The notes beneath the pieces were generated by a model. The model saw nothing but the letters and a program-made list of their open reading frames with translations. It made no database searches and was not told the origin of the DNA. 43,612 nt of DNA from Oscillospiraceae bacterium. GTDB taxonomy: Bacteria > Bacillota > Clostridia > Oscillospirales > UBA644. Of the stretch, positions 8,687-17,036 are shown piece after piece. The stretch spans positions 1 to 43,612 of the forward strand of contig SVMP01000002.1 of NCBI GenBank assembly GCA_015067385.1, given 5' to 3'. Within the stretch, counting starts at the first letter, position 1; every line of letters begins with the position of its first letter. Both the position numbers and the translations under genes were made by a program.

Positions 8687-8797
8687 ATGAACAGAGCACT
8701 CAGAGCAGCTGAATATTTTTACTATGGTTTTGCATTTTACTTTAGCAAAGCTTTTTTGTGTTTGGCTGAAAAAGGTGTTACGGGTTCTGAGCGTTAA
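8687..8797 (+). CDS. Phe/Tyr-rich leader peptide of the aromatic operon
   Basis: A 36-codon ORF starts at ATG 8687 with AAGGAGA at 8674-8680 (6-nt spacer) and stops at 8795-8797. Nine of the 14 residues at positions 10-23 are Phe or Tyr: YFYYGFAFYF then F23. It contains no Trp. It resembles no enzyme and ends 78 nt before aroF. In known leader-peptide attenuators such as pheL, such residue runs stall the ribosome when the charged tRNA is scarce, favouring an antiterminator over the terminator. The good ribosome site, amino-acid bias matching the operon's end products, and downstream hairpin argue for that role here. Function is inferred; I do not recognise a named family. Confidence 0.85.
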   Translation: MNRALRAAEYFYYGFAFYFSKAFLCLAEKGVTGSER

Positions 8798-8823
8798 GCT
8801 CCAAACTTATTCGTATATTATTT

Positions 8824-8853
8824 ACCTCACAGCTGAACACGCTGTGAGGTTTT
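8824..8853 (+). terminator. Attenuator terminator between leader peptide and aroF
   Basis: A perfect 10-bp stem (8824-8833 with 8841-8850; arms ACCTCACAGC and GCTGTGAGGT) with a 7-nt loop is followed by Ts interrupted by CG (TTTTCGTATTT). It lies after the leader stop codon and before the aroF ribosome site GGAGG. A possible competing pairing joins GTTC-(TG)-AGC at 8784-8792, at the end of the leader ORF, with GCTGAAC at 8832-8838 in the terminator arm and loop. That alternative is short and uncertain. Confidence 0.75.
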
Positions 8854-8874
8854 CGTATTTAGGAGGAAAAAACA

Positions 8875-9879
8875 ATGATTGTACTTCTCAAACAAAATCC
8901 CGATAAGGCGCAACTTGACAGCCTTATTTCCTGGCTCGAATCCAAAGGCGTAGAGATACATCCCACCGTAGGTGCAACACAAACAATCCTCGGTCTTGTA
9001 GGAGACACATCTCATCTTGATATAGATCTCATTTCCGCTCTGGACATAGTTGAAGCCGTTCGCAGAGTTCAAGAACCGTATAAAAATGCAAACAGAAAGT
9101 TCCATCCGCAAGATACAGTGATCAAGGTCGGCAATACTCAGATAGGCGGCGGCAACCTCACACTTATAGCAGGTCCGTGTTCTGTTGAATCGGAAGAACA
9201 GATATGTGAGATAGCAATGAAGGTTAAGGAAAGCGGGGCCACGATGCTTCGAGGCGGCGCATTCAAGCCCAGAACATCCCCCTACTCTTTCCAGGGCCTC
9301 AGAAATGAAGGTCTTCGTCTTCTTTCGATTGCAAAGAAGCTCACAGGTCTTCCCATTGTAACCGAAATAATGGATATATCTCAGCTTCCTAACTTTGACG
9401 ATGTTGACGTAATTCAGGTTGGTGCGAGAAACATGCAGAATTTCGAGCTTTTAAAAGCCCTCGGAACTGTCAGAAAACCCATTCTTTTAAAGAGAGGTCT
9501 TTCCTCAACATACGAAGAACTTCTCATGAGTGCAGAATACATCATGGCAGGCGGAAACAATGAAGTTATCCTTTGCGAACGAGGAATAAGAACATTTGAA
9601 ACATATACCCGTAACACTCTCGACGTTGCAGCTATTCCCGTTTTAAAACAGCTTTCACATCTCCCCATAATTATCGACCCCAGCCACTCAGCCGGAAAAT
9701 CAGCTCTTGTATCTCCCCTCTCATGCGCAGCTGTTGCGGCAGGAGCAGACGGTCTTATAATTGAAGTCCACAACGACCCCGCACACGCGCTTTGCGACGG
9801 TCCTCAATCGATCCGCCCTGAAGCATTCGATTCTCTTGTAAAAAAACTCAATGTTATATCAGACACTATAAAAGAATAA
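8875..9879 (+). CDS. aroF: 3-deoxy-7-phosphoheptulonate (DAHP) synthase
   Basis: A 334-residue enzyme that condenses PEP and erythrose 4-phosphate, the entry to the shikimate pathway. It is the type with an N-terminal ferredoxin-like regulatory domain (residues 1 to about 70) ahead of the catalytic barrel, as in Thermotoga DAHP synthase. Barrel signatures are LIAGPCSVES near 99, LRGGAFKPRTSPYSFQG near 124, VGARNMQNF, LLKRGLSST, IIDPSHSAGK with the metal His, and EVHNDP. In the Thermotoga-type enzymes the N-terminal domain mediates feedback by Tyr/Phe. First gene after the attenuator, with a strong AGGAGG site. Confidence 0.94.
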   Translation: MIVLLKQNPDKAQLDSLISWLESKGVEIHPTVGATQTILGLVGDTSHLDIDLISALDIVEAVRRVQEPYKNANRKFHPQDTVIKVGNTQIGGGNLTLIAGPCSVESEEQICEIAMKVKESGATMLRGGAFKPRTSPYSFQGLRNEGLRLLSIAKKLTGLPIVTEIMDISQLPNFDDVDVIQVGARNMQNFELLKALGTVRKPILLKRGLSSTYEELLMSAEYIMAGGNNEVILCERGIRTFETYTRNTLDVAAIPVLKQLSHLPIIIDPSHSAGKSALVSPLSCAAVAAGADGLIIEVHNDPAHALCDGPQSIRPEAFDSLVKKLNVISDTIKE

Positions 9880-9903
9880 AAACAGAAAGTCAGGATAATT
9901 AAG

Positions 9904-10737
9904 ATGATTATCGGCATCGTAGGTCTCGGACTTATAGGCGGTTCGATGGCTAAAAGCATAAAAGCGAGAACAGACGATATGGTTCTTGGTATAGACCTTA
10001 ACGAAGAAACAATGAGCCTTGCAAAAATGTCCGGCTCTATAGACGGTGTTTTAACCGATGACAAACTCTCGTCTTGCGATATAATAATGATAGCCGTTGC
10101 CCCCGTTGCACTTATAAAATGGGTCGAAGAAAAGGCGAAGCTTCTTAAAGGAACACTTCTTATCGATCTTTGCGGTGTAAAAAGACATCTCGGAAACAAA
10201 ATATCGGAAAAAGCTGCTGAAAACGGTTTTTCGTATATAGGCGGACATCCGATGGCAGGTAAAGAAGTCAGCGGCTTTAAAAATTCAAATGCGACTTTAT
10301 TCAACGGAGCTTCAATGATAATTATTACGGATGAACATTCCAATATAATAACTCTTGATATGCTCAAAACATATTTTCTCAAGATCGGATTTGAAAAGAT
10401 CACTTTCTCTACTCCGGAAGAGCATGATATGATAATTGCGTACACATCACAGCTTGCGCATATAACATCAAGCGCATATATAAAATCTCCGACAGCTCAA
10501 AAGCATATGGGCTTTTCGGCAGGAAGCTACAAAGATATGACACGTGTTGCAAAGCTTGATGAAAATCTTTGGACAGAGCTTTTGTTGGACAACTCGGATT
10601 ATCTTATTGACGAGTTAAAAACTCTCATTGGAAATCTTTCCGATTATCTTAACGCACTTGAGACAAACGATGCCGAAACCCTCAAAGAGCTTTTGAAGAA
10701 AGGCCGCGAGCTCAAGCTTACCGCCGGAGGCGAATAA
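9904..10737 (+). CDS. tyrA: Prephenate dehydrogenase
   Basis: A 277-residue NAD(P)-dependent enzyme that oxidatively decarboxylates prephenate to 4-hydroxyphenylpyruvate for tyrosine. It begins directly with the Rossmann motif GIVGLGLIGGS. The catalytic-region GGHPMAGKEVSGF near residue 115 and the substrate-binding helix TSQLAHITSSAYIK follow. There is no ACT domain and no fused chorismate mutase; mutase activity is on PheA downstream. Prephenate versus arogenate specificity cannot be read with certainty. The stop overlaps the aroB start by 1 nt. Confidence 0.92.
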   Translation: MIIGIVGLGLIGGSMAKSIKARTDDMVLGIDLNEETMSLAKMSGSIDGVLTDDKLSSCDIIMIAVAPVALIKWVEEKAKLLKGTLLIDLCGVKRHLGNKISEKAAENGFSYIGGHPMAGKEVSGFKNSNATLFNGASMIIITDEHSNIITLDMLKTYFLKIGFEKITFSTPEEHDMIIAYTSQLAHITSSAYIKSPTAQKHMGFSAGSYKDMTRVAKLDENLWTELLLDNSDYLIDELKTLIGNLSDYLNALETNDAETLKELLKKGRELKLTAGGE

Positions 10738-11801
10738 TGGCAATGCAGACGGTAAAAGTCAATGTCGGAAAAGGTTATGATGTTATAATCGAAAACGGCA
10801 TCCTCTCCGATTGCGGAAAGATAGTTAAAAAGGTTACGGGAAAGGGACGAGCTGCGATAATTACCGACTCAAATGTTTCCCGATTATATCTGCAAACTGT
10901 TTTAACATCTCTCAAAAAGGAGAATATAGAGAGCGAGAGCTTTGTTTTCGATGCAGGTGAGCAGTCAAAAAACATTTCCACATTATCCGATATCCTCGAA
11001 TTTCTTGCAGAAAAACAGTTTGTACGTTCTGATACGGTAATAGCGCTCGGCGGCGGTGTAACGGGAGATATGGCAGGCTTTGCGGCGGCTATATATCTCC
11101 GCGGAATTAAATTCATTCAGATACCGACAACGCTCCTTGCTGCAGTTGATTCTTCCGTAGGCGGAAAGACAGCGATCGACCTTAGTGCAGGAAAAAACCT
11201 TGCGGGAGCGTTTAAACAGCCTGAAGCAGTAATTTGCGACCCCGAAGTTTTCTCAACACTTCCCGAAAAGGAATTCGCAAACGGAATGGCGGAAACGATA
11301 AAGTACGGCGTTCTTTTCAGCGACGAGCTGTTTTACTCATTCAACGACAAAACAACGCCGAGCAGTCTCTGCGAGATGATAAAAAAATGTGTTTCTTTCA
11401 AAGCGAGAACCGTTGAAAATGATGAATTCGACAACGGCGAAAGAAAGCTTTTAAATCTCGGACACACGATCGGTCATGCGATAGAAAAATGCAGTAATTT
11501 TACCGTAAGTCACGGTTATGCCGTAGCGGCAGGAATGGCTATGATAGCAAGAGCAAGCGAAAGCCTGGGAACCGCTGAAAAAGGAACAGCTGAAAATATT
11601 GAAAAGATGTTAATAAAACATTCTCTTCCAACAGATTTCGACTACACGGCAGAAGAGCTTACAAATGCGGCGCTTTCGGACAAAAAACGCAGCGGAGATA
11701 AAATAACGCTTGTTTTACCGACCAATATAGGCAAATGTATACTCAAAGACGAGCCGATACAAATGCTTGGAAAATATATAGAACTCGGCAAGGGAAAATA
11801 A
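10737..11801 (+). CDS. aroB: 3-dehydroquinate synthase
   Basis: A 354-residue NAD-dependent zinc (or cobalt) enzyme that cyclises DAHP to 3-dehydroquinate. Diagnostic stretches are ALGGGVTGDMAGF near 102, IQIPTTLLAAVDSSVGGKT near 123, the metal ligand Glu in NGMAETIKYG, and LLNLGHTIGHAIE with two metal His residues. ATG at 10737 is preceded by GGAGG at 10726-10730 inside tyrA. It abuts aroA exactly, with no gap. Confidence 0.96.
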   Translation: MAMQTVKVNVGKGYDVIIENGILSDCGKIVKKVTGKGRAAIITDSNVSRLYLQTVLTSLKKENIESESFVFDAGEQSKNISTLSDILEFLAEKQFVRSDTVIALGGGVTGDMAGFAAAIYLRGIKFIQIPTTLLAAVDSSVGGKTAIDLSAGKNLAGAFKQPEAVICDPEVFSTLPEKEFANGMAETIKYGVLFSDELFYSFNDKTTPSSLCEMIKKCVSFKARTVENDEFDNGERKLLNLGHTIGHAIEKCSNFTVSHGYAVAAGMAMIARASESLGTAEKGTAENIEKMLIKHSLPTDFDYTAEELTNAALSDKKRSGDKITLVLPTNIGKCILKDEPIQMLGKYIELGKGK

Positions 11802-13061
11802 ATGGATATTATAATTAAACCGTCCTCACTCAGCGGCAAAACAGAAGCCATAGGCTCAAAGTCAGACATACACAGACTGCTGATCTGCGCGGCAGTTGCA
11901 AACGAAAAGACAGAAATAGACGGCATCTTTTTTTCCAATGATGTTTTTGCAACATTATCATGCATCAACGCACTCGGAGCAAAAACCGTAATCAATCAAA
12001 ACAGCTGCACTGTTTATCCGATAGAAAAAAGTACCGAGTGTCCGATAATTGATTGCGGAGAAAGCGGTTCAACATTGAGATTTCTTTTGCCGGTCGCATG
12101 TGCGGTAACAGAAAAAGCTGAGTTTGTCGGGAAAGGACGTCTTCCGGAAAGACCGATCGGCGAGCTTATAACGGCGATGTGTTCGGGCGGCGTTAAATTC
12201 AGCGAAGAAAAGCTTCCGTTAAAAACCGAAGGGAAACTTCGTGCAGGGAAATATTATATACCCGGCAATATCAGTTCTCAATATATATCGGGGCTTCTGA
12301 TGGCATTAAGCACGGTTGAAGGCGAAAGCGAGATCATTTTAACATCAAAAACAGAGTCTGTCGGATACATTAACATGACACTGTCTACCCTTTCGATTTT
12401 CGGAGCAGACATAAAGGAAGAAGAAGGACGTTATATTGTAAAAGGAAAAAAAAGACTTATTTCACCGAAGAAAATACGTGTTGACGGAGACTGGTCAAAT
12501 GCAGCTTTCTTTTTAGCCGCAGGTGCCATAGGCGATAAAATAGAAATAGACGGATTAAATATAAACAGCCTTCAGGGTGACAAAGAAATAATCGAGATAC
12601 TTCAACGCTTCGGAGCAGACATTAAAGAAGAAAACGGAACAATAACTGTATCTAAAGGGAAGCTTTGCGGATGCAGGATAGATCTTTCAGACATTCCCGA
12701 CATGCTTCCTGCGCTTGCAGTTGTAGCAGCTTTTGCGGAAGGCGATACGGTATTTACTGGAGCTGCAAGATTACGTTTAAAAGAAAGCGACCGACTTGCA
12801 ACCGTACATAAAATGATAACCGACCTTGGAGGAAAGGCAACAGAATTCGAGGACGGATTGACCGTTCACGGAACAAACAGAGGTCTTACAGGCGGCAAGA
12901 CAGACGGTGCAAACGACCACAGAATAGTTATGGCTGCGGCTATAGCAGCGGCTTTCTGCAAAGAAGAAACGGTTATTACAGGTTGTCAGGCAGTTAACAA
13001 ATCGTACCCGACATTTTTTGATGATATGAAAAAACTCGGAGGGAAAGCAGATGTCATCTAA
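11802..13061 (+). CDS. aroA: EPSP synthase (3-phosphoshikimate 1-carboxyvinyltransferase)
   Basis: A 419-residue enzyme that transfers enolpyruvyl from PEP to shikimate 3-phosphate. Recognised from the N-terminal GSKSDIHRLLICAA (family S-K-S-x-(S/T)xR pattern, here with Asp-Ile-His), GESGSTLRFLLPV near 85, GRLPERPIGEL, DGDWSNAAFFLA, and LRLKESDRL. The C-terminal GANDHRIVMAAAIAA is also intact. The two-domain length is normal. It overlaps aroC by 11 nt. Confidence 0.95.
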   Translation: MDIIIKPSSLSGKTEAIGSKSDIHRLLICAAVANEKTEIDGIFFSNDVFATLSCINALGAKTVINQNSCTVYPIEKSTECPIIDCGESGSTLRFLLPVACAVTEKAEFVGKGRLPERPIGELITAMCSGGVKFSEEKLPLKTEGKLRAGKYYIPGNISSQYISGLLMALSTVEGESEIILTSKTESVGYINMTLSTLSIFGADIKEEEGRYIVKGKKRLISPKKIRVDGDWSNAAFFLAAGAIGDKIEIDGLNINSLQGDKEIIEILQRFGADIKEENGTITVSKGKLCGCRIDLSDIPDMLPALAVVAAFAEGDTVFTGAARLRLKESDRLATVHKMITDLGGKATEFEDGLTVHGTNRGLTGGKTDGANDHRIVMAAAIAAAFCKEETVITGCQAVNKSYPTFFDDMKKLGGKADVI

Positions 13062-14139
13062 ATACGGAAAAACACTGGAAATATCGGTTTTCGGGCAGTC
13101 TCACGGAAAGGCTATCGGTGTTAACATAGACGGACTTCCATCGGGCGAAGAGATCGATATTGAAAAACTTTATGAATTTATGGGCAGGAGAGCTCCCGGA
13201 AAAAGTGACTTTGCGACAAAACGCTCCGAGGCTGATCTCCCTGTTTTCCTATCGGGGATAGAAAACGGTAAAACCTGCGGCTTTCCGATATGTGCGATAA
13301 TTGAAAATAAAGATACACGTTCAACAGACTACGCAGGACTTTCAAAAACGCCTCGTCCGTCTCACGCCGATTACACTGCATTGTTAAGATACGGAGAAAG
13401 CGTTGACCTCAGAGGCGGAGGTCATTTTTCTGGAAGATTGACAGCCCCCCTCTGCATAGCAGGCGGTATCGCAAAGCAGATCCTTGAAAGACGAGGCATA
13501 TATATCGGTGCACAGATATTATCCGTCGGAAAAGAAAATGGCGAAAAATTTCCGTTATACCCTTCAAAAGAACTATTTGACGAGACAGCAAAAAAAGAAT
13601 TGCCGACCGTAAACGATGAATGCGGTAAAAAAATGGCTGAAGTTATACGTCTTGCAGCAAAGGACGCTGATTCCGTGGGCGCAAAAATTGAATGTGCAAT
13701 AATCGGATTGCCTGCAGGAATAGGCTCCCCGATGTTTGACGGTATAGAAAACCGCATCGCTCAGGCAATTTTCGGTATTCCGGCAGTGAAAGGAATAGAA
13801 TTCGGTGCGGGATTCGAATCCGCAGAAATGTTGGGTTCCGAAAACAACGATCCGTTCACCGTAAAAGATGGCGTTATCGTTACGGAAACAAACAATTGCG
13901 GAGGCATTCTCGGCGGTATTTCAAACGGAATGCCGATAGTATTTACAACTGCATTTAAACCCACGCCGTCAATAGGAAAAGAACAGCGTACCGTTGATGT
14001 TAAAACAATGGAAAACACAACTGTTACCGTAAAAGGCAGACACGACCCCTGCATTGCAGTAAGAGCCGTACCTGTTGTTGAAGCGGTTGCGGCAACAGCG
14101 ATTCTCGATATGCTTTTGGAAGAGAGCGAGGTAATATAA
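13051..14139 (+). CDS. aroC: Chorismate synthase
   Basis: A 362-residue enzyme that uses reduced FMN to make chorismate from EPSP, the last shared step. Family signatures are GQSHGKAIGVNIDGLP at residues about 11-26, RPSHADYTALLRYG near 103, GGGHFSGRLTAPL near 123, and the C-terminal GRHDPCIAVRAVPV. The start at 13051 lies inside aroA behind GGAGGG at 13038-13043. There is no fused flavin reductase, so FMNH2 must be supplied from outside. Confidence 0.96.
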   Translation: MSSKYGKTLEISVFGQSHGKAIGVNIDGLPSGEEIDIEKLYEFMGRRAPGKSDFATKRSEADLPVFLSGIENGKTCGFPICAIIENKDTRSTDYAGLSKTPRPSHADYTALLRYGESVDLRGGGHFSGRLTAPLCIAGGIAKQILERRGIYIGAQILSVGKENGEKFPLYPSKELFDETAKKELPTVNDECGKKMAEVIRLAAKDADSVGAKIECAIIGLPAGIGSPMFDGIENRIAQAIFGIPAVKGIEFGAGFESAEMLGSENNDPFTVKDGVIVTETNNCGGILGGISNGMPIVFTTAFKPTPSIGKEQRTVDVKTMENTTVTVKGRHDPCIAVRAVPVVEAVAATAILDMLLEESEVI

Positions 14140-15279
14140 ATGGATCTTTCCGAGATCAGAAAAAGAATAGATGAAATAGACGGTAAGCTCCTGCCCCTTT
14201 TTCTTGAAAGAATGAATCTTTCCGCAGAAGTTGCGGCATATAAAAAAGCTCACAATCTGCCTGTTTTAAACAAGGGCAGAGAACGTGAGATTCTGGATCG
14301 TGTGATGAAAGAAAGCGGCGATATGGAGCAGTTTTCGCATCGCCTTTATACGACCATTTTTGAACTCAGCAGGGCATATCAGGAAACATTGAACACAGAA
14401 AGCTCCGAATTGAGTAAAAATATCGAAGAAGCATTAAAAAACAGCCCCGATATGTTCCCCCAAAGTGCAACGGTCGCTTGTCAAGGCGTTGAAGGCGCAT
14501 ATTCACAGATGGCGGCGGACAAGATCTTTCCTCGCGGAAATCTGATGTTTTTCAAGACTTTTGAGGCGGTTTTCGATGCTGTCGAAAGCGGGCTTTGCCG
14601 TTTCGGTGTCGTTCCGATAGAAAACAGTTCAAACGGTTCCGTGAGAGCAACGTACGATCTGTTAAGAACAAAAAATGTAAAGATCGTTAAAAGCGAACGT
14701 CTATGCATTCGCCACGAACTTTTAGCAAAGCCAGGAACAAAACTTGAAGACATAAAAGAGATCAGGTCTCACGAACAGGCGCTCGGTCAATGCAGTGAAT
14801 TTTTAAAGACATTGGGGGCCGATGTTAAAATAACGGCTGTCGCAAACACAGCGATGGCGGCGCAATCCGTTGCAAATAACGATGACAACACGGTTGCGGC
14901 GATCGCATCGCATTCGGGTTGCGAGATCTACGGACTTGTACCTATAAAACAAAACATTCAGAACAGCGACAATAATTACACCAGATTTATCTGCATTTCA
15001 AAGAATACCGAAATTTATCCCGGAGCTAATCGCATAAGTCTTGTTTTAGAATGTGAACATCGCCCGGGAACGCTTTATCAGATACTCGCAAAGCTTGCAG
15101 CGCTTGAGATCGATATACTGAAGCTCGAAAGTTGTCCGATAGTCGGTCACGATTTTGAGTTTATGTTCTTTTTTGAAATCTCGGCAAACGTAAAAGATCC
15201 GAAAACGATCTCAATGCTGGAAAGCCTTAAACGAGACTGCAGAAAACTTATTTTCCTCGGAAACTATTCGGAGAATTAA
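14140..15279 (+). CDS. pheA: Chorismate mutase-prephenate dehydratase (P-protein)
   Basis: A 379-residue fusion that converts chorismate to prephenate and then to phenylpyruvate. Residues about 1-85 are an AroQ-class helical chorismate mutase (LSEIRKRIDEIDGKLL, then RMNLSAEVAAYK). Residues about 108-285 are prephenate dehydratase, with VACQGVEGAYSQMAA, VVPIENSSNGSV and the catalytic NNYTRFICIS. Residues about 290-379 are an ACT domain (HRPGTLYQILAKLA), where the usual Phe-binding ESRP is replaced by ESCP (LESCPIVG). Feedback by Phe is therefore likely, but the variant residue might alter it. It provides the mutase for both the Phe and Tyr branches. Confidence 0.95.
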   Translation: MDLSEIRKRIDEIDGKLLPLFLERMNLSAEVAAYKKAHNLPVLNKGREREILDRVMKESGDMEQFSHRLYTTIFELSRAYQETLNTESSELSKNIEEALKNSPDMFPQSATVACQGVEGAYSQMAADKIFPRGNLMFFKTFEAVFDAVESGLCRFGVVPIENSSNGSVRATYDLLRTKNVKIVKSERLCIRHELLAKPGTKLEDIKEIRSHEQALGQCSEFLKTLGADVKITAVANTAMAAQSVANNDDNTVAAIASHSGCEIYGLVPIKQNIQNSDNNYTRFICISKNTEIYPGANRISLVLECEHRPGTLYQILAKLAALEIDILKLESCPIVGHDFEFMFFFEISANVKDPKTISMLESLKRDCRKLIFLGNYSEN

Positions 15280-16521
15280 ATGGAACAGAAAATATTTGGT
15301 CTTTTAGGACGAAAACTCGGTCATAGTTATTCCGTCCCTATTCACAAGAAGCTCGGAAACGATAAATACAAGCTTTACGAGCTTGAACCCGAACAGCTCG
15401 GCGAATTTATCCGCAGAGAAGATATTGGCGGTTTAAACGTAACGATACCGTATAAAGTTGACGCAATGAAATTCTGCGATGAGATCTCCCCCGAAGCGAT
15501 GGCGATAGGCTCTGTAAACACGATAGTTAACCGCAACGGTAAAGTTTACGGTTATAACACCGATAAATTCGGTTTTTGCCATATGTTAAAACAGGGCGGT
15601 ATCGATGTAAAAGACAAAAAAGTTCTCGTTCTGGGAAGCGGCGGTGCGAGCAAGACAGCGTGCTTCTGCGTAAAAGAACTGGGAGCGAAGAGCCTTTTTG
15701 TTATATCGAGAAGCGGTGAGGACAATTACAACAACCTCGAAAAGCATTACGATGCGGAGATCATAATCAACACGACTCCCGTCGGAATGTATCCTAACAA
15801 CGGTGAGGCGGCTATAGATCTTCGTAATTTCAAAAAGTGTGTCGGCGTTGCGGATATGATATACAATCCTCTGCGTACAAAATTTTTAATGGATGCACAG
15901 GATCTTGGTATTGCGAACATAGGCGGTCTTTCGATGCTCGTGGCTCAGGCAAAAATGGCTGACGAATATTTCTTTGACAGAAAGACTGACGATTCGATAA
16001 TCGGTAAAATAACAGACGAGCTTGCAAAAGACAGCGAAAATATCGTCCTTATCGGAATGCCGGGAAGCGGTAAAACGACTGTCGGCAAAGAGCTTGCGAA
16101 ATTAACGGGAAGAGAGATACTTGAAGCCGACGAAATGATCGTCAAAGCGGCAGGAAGATCCATACCCGAAATATTTGCGGACGGCGGCGAACCTGCGTTC
16201 AGAAAGATCGAAAGCGAGATACTCGAACAGTGCGGCAAGCAGGCAGGTAAAATTATCGTTACGGGCGGCGGTGCTGTTACTGTTGAGAAAAATTACGCTT
16301 ATTTAAAGCAAAACGGCAGGATCTATGAAATAATGAGAGATATCTCTCTTCTTGAAACGGACGGCAGACCGTTATCTAAAGGCAAGGATCTTTCGGAAAT
16401 GTACAAAAAAAGACGTCCAATGTACGATGCATTCAGAGATACTTTCGTTGAAAACAGCACGACCGCAGCAGAAACAGCGGAAAATATTCGGAGGGATTTT
16501 TATGAAAATTCTCGTGATTAA
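15280..16521 (+). CDS. aroEK: Shikimate dehydrogenase-shikimate kinase fusion
   Basis: A single 413-residue frame. Residues 1 to about 250 are shikimate dehydrogenase: LGHSYSVPIH (substrate Ser residues, normally SxSPxxHN), NVTIPYK with catalytic Lys59, NTD with Asp95, and the NADP loop LGSGGASKT near 118. Residues about 253-413 are shikimate kinase: Walker A GMPGSGKT at 259-266, EADEMI, GGEPAFRKIES, TGGGAV and GRPLSK. Together they carry out the NADPH reduction of 3-dehydroshikimate and phosphorylation of shikimate. The two steps are sequential, so the fusion places consecutive active sites on one chain. No internal stop or strong internal ribosome site interrupts it. Confidence 0.94.
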   Translation: MEQKIFGLLGRKLGHSYSVPIHKKLGNDKYKLYELEPEQLGEFIRREDIGGLNVTIPYKVDAMKFCDEISPEAMAIGSVNTIVNRNGKVYGYNTDKFGFCHMLKQGGIDVKDKKVLVLGSGGASKTACFCVKELGAKSLFVISRSGEDNYNNLEKHYDAEIIINTTPVGMYPNNGEAAIDLRNFKKCVGVADMIYNPLRTKFLMDAQDLGIANIGGLSMLVAQAKMADEYFFDRKTDDSIIGKITDELAKDSENIVLIGMPGSGKTTVGKELAKLTGREILEADEMIVKAAGRSIPEIFADGGEPAFRKIESEILEQCGKQAGKIIVTGGGAVTVEKNYAYLKQNGRIYEIMRDISLLETDGRPLSKGKDLSEMYKKRRPMYDAFRDTFVENSTTAAETAENIRRDFYENSRD

Positions 16522-16927
16522 CGGCCCGAACATCAATATGCTCGGGATACGCGAACCCGAAATTTACGGTTCAAAGACGTATTCAGACCTCGTTGAACTT
16601 ATAAAAAAAGAAGCCGACAGTCTCGGTGTTGAAGTTAAATTTTTTCAGTCGAACCATGAGGGTGCGATAGTTGACGAGATCCAGCAGGCATACGGCAAAT
16701 TTGACGGCATCGTTATCAATCCTGCTGCGTACACACACACGAGCGTTGCACTTTTGGACGCAGTAAAAGCGGTCGGAATACCGACGGTCGAAGTTCATAT
16801 CTCCGATCCCGACACACGCGATGAATTCAGAAAGATATCGTATATCAGACAGGCGTGCGTGGCGACCGTCAAAGGAAAAGGCTTTGACGGGTATATTGAG
16901 GCGATGAAAATATTGGTAAACAAATAA
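16502..16927 (+). CDS. aroQ: Type II 3-dehydroquinate dehydratase
   Basis: A 141-residue dodecamer-type dehydratase that converts 3-dehydroquinate to 3-dehydroshikimate. It has all family marks: LVINGPNINMLGIREPEIYG with the catalytic Tyr, FFQSNHEGAIVDEI, INPAAYTHTSVAL and VEVHISDP with the catalytic His. ATG at 16502 was chosen because GGAGGG at 16490-16495 precedes it and family homology starts at this Met; an open frame extends upstream inside aroEK. It completes the shikimate pathway and is last in the operon, followed by a terminator. Confidence 0.96.
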   Translation: MKILVINGPNINMLGIREPEIYGSKTYSDLVELIKKEADSLGVEVKFFQSNHEGAIVDEIQQAYGKFDGIVINPAAYTHTSVALLDAVKAVGIPTVEVHISDPDTRDEFRKISYIRQACVATVKGKGFDGYIEAMKILVNK

Positions 16928-16933
16928 TAACAG

Positions 16934-16967
16934 AAATGGACCGTAAGAACTACGGTTCATTTTGTTA
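16934..16967 (+). terminator. Rho-independent terminator of the aromatic operon
   Basis: A 12-bp stem (16934-16945 with 16951-16962, one G-U pair, loop AGAAC), beginning a few bases after the aroQ stop codon and followed by a T-rich tail. It cleanly ends the aroF-aroQ transcript before the next promoter. Confidence 0.85.
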
Positions 16968-16976
16968 TTTAATATC

Positions 16977-17005
16977 TTGACAGAATAAAGCATATGTGTT
17001 AAAAT
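16977..17005 (+). promoter_or_regulatory. Sigma-A promoter of the FAD oxidoreductase gene
   Basis: TTGACA at 16977-16982, 17-nt spacer, TAAAAT at 17000-17005. It is followed by an AAGGAG ribosome site just before the ATG at 17037. Confidence 0.8.
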
Positions 17006-17036
17006 TAAAACAAAAATAAAAATTAAGGAGATTGTT

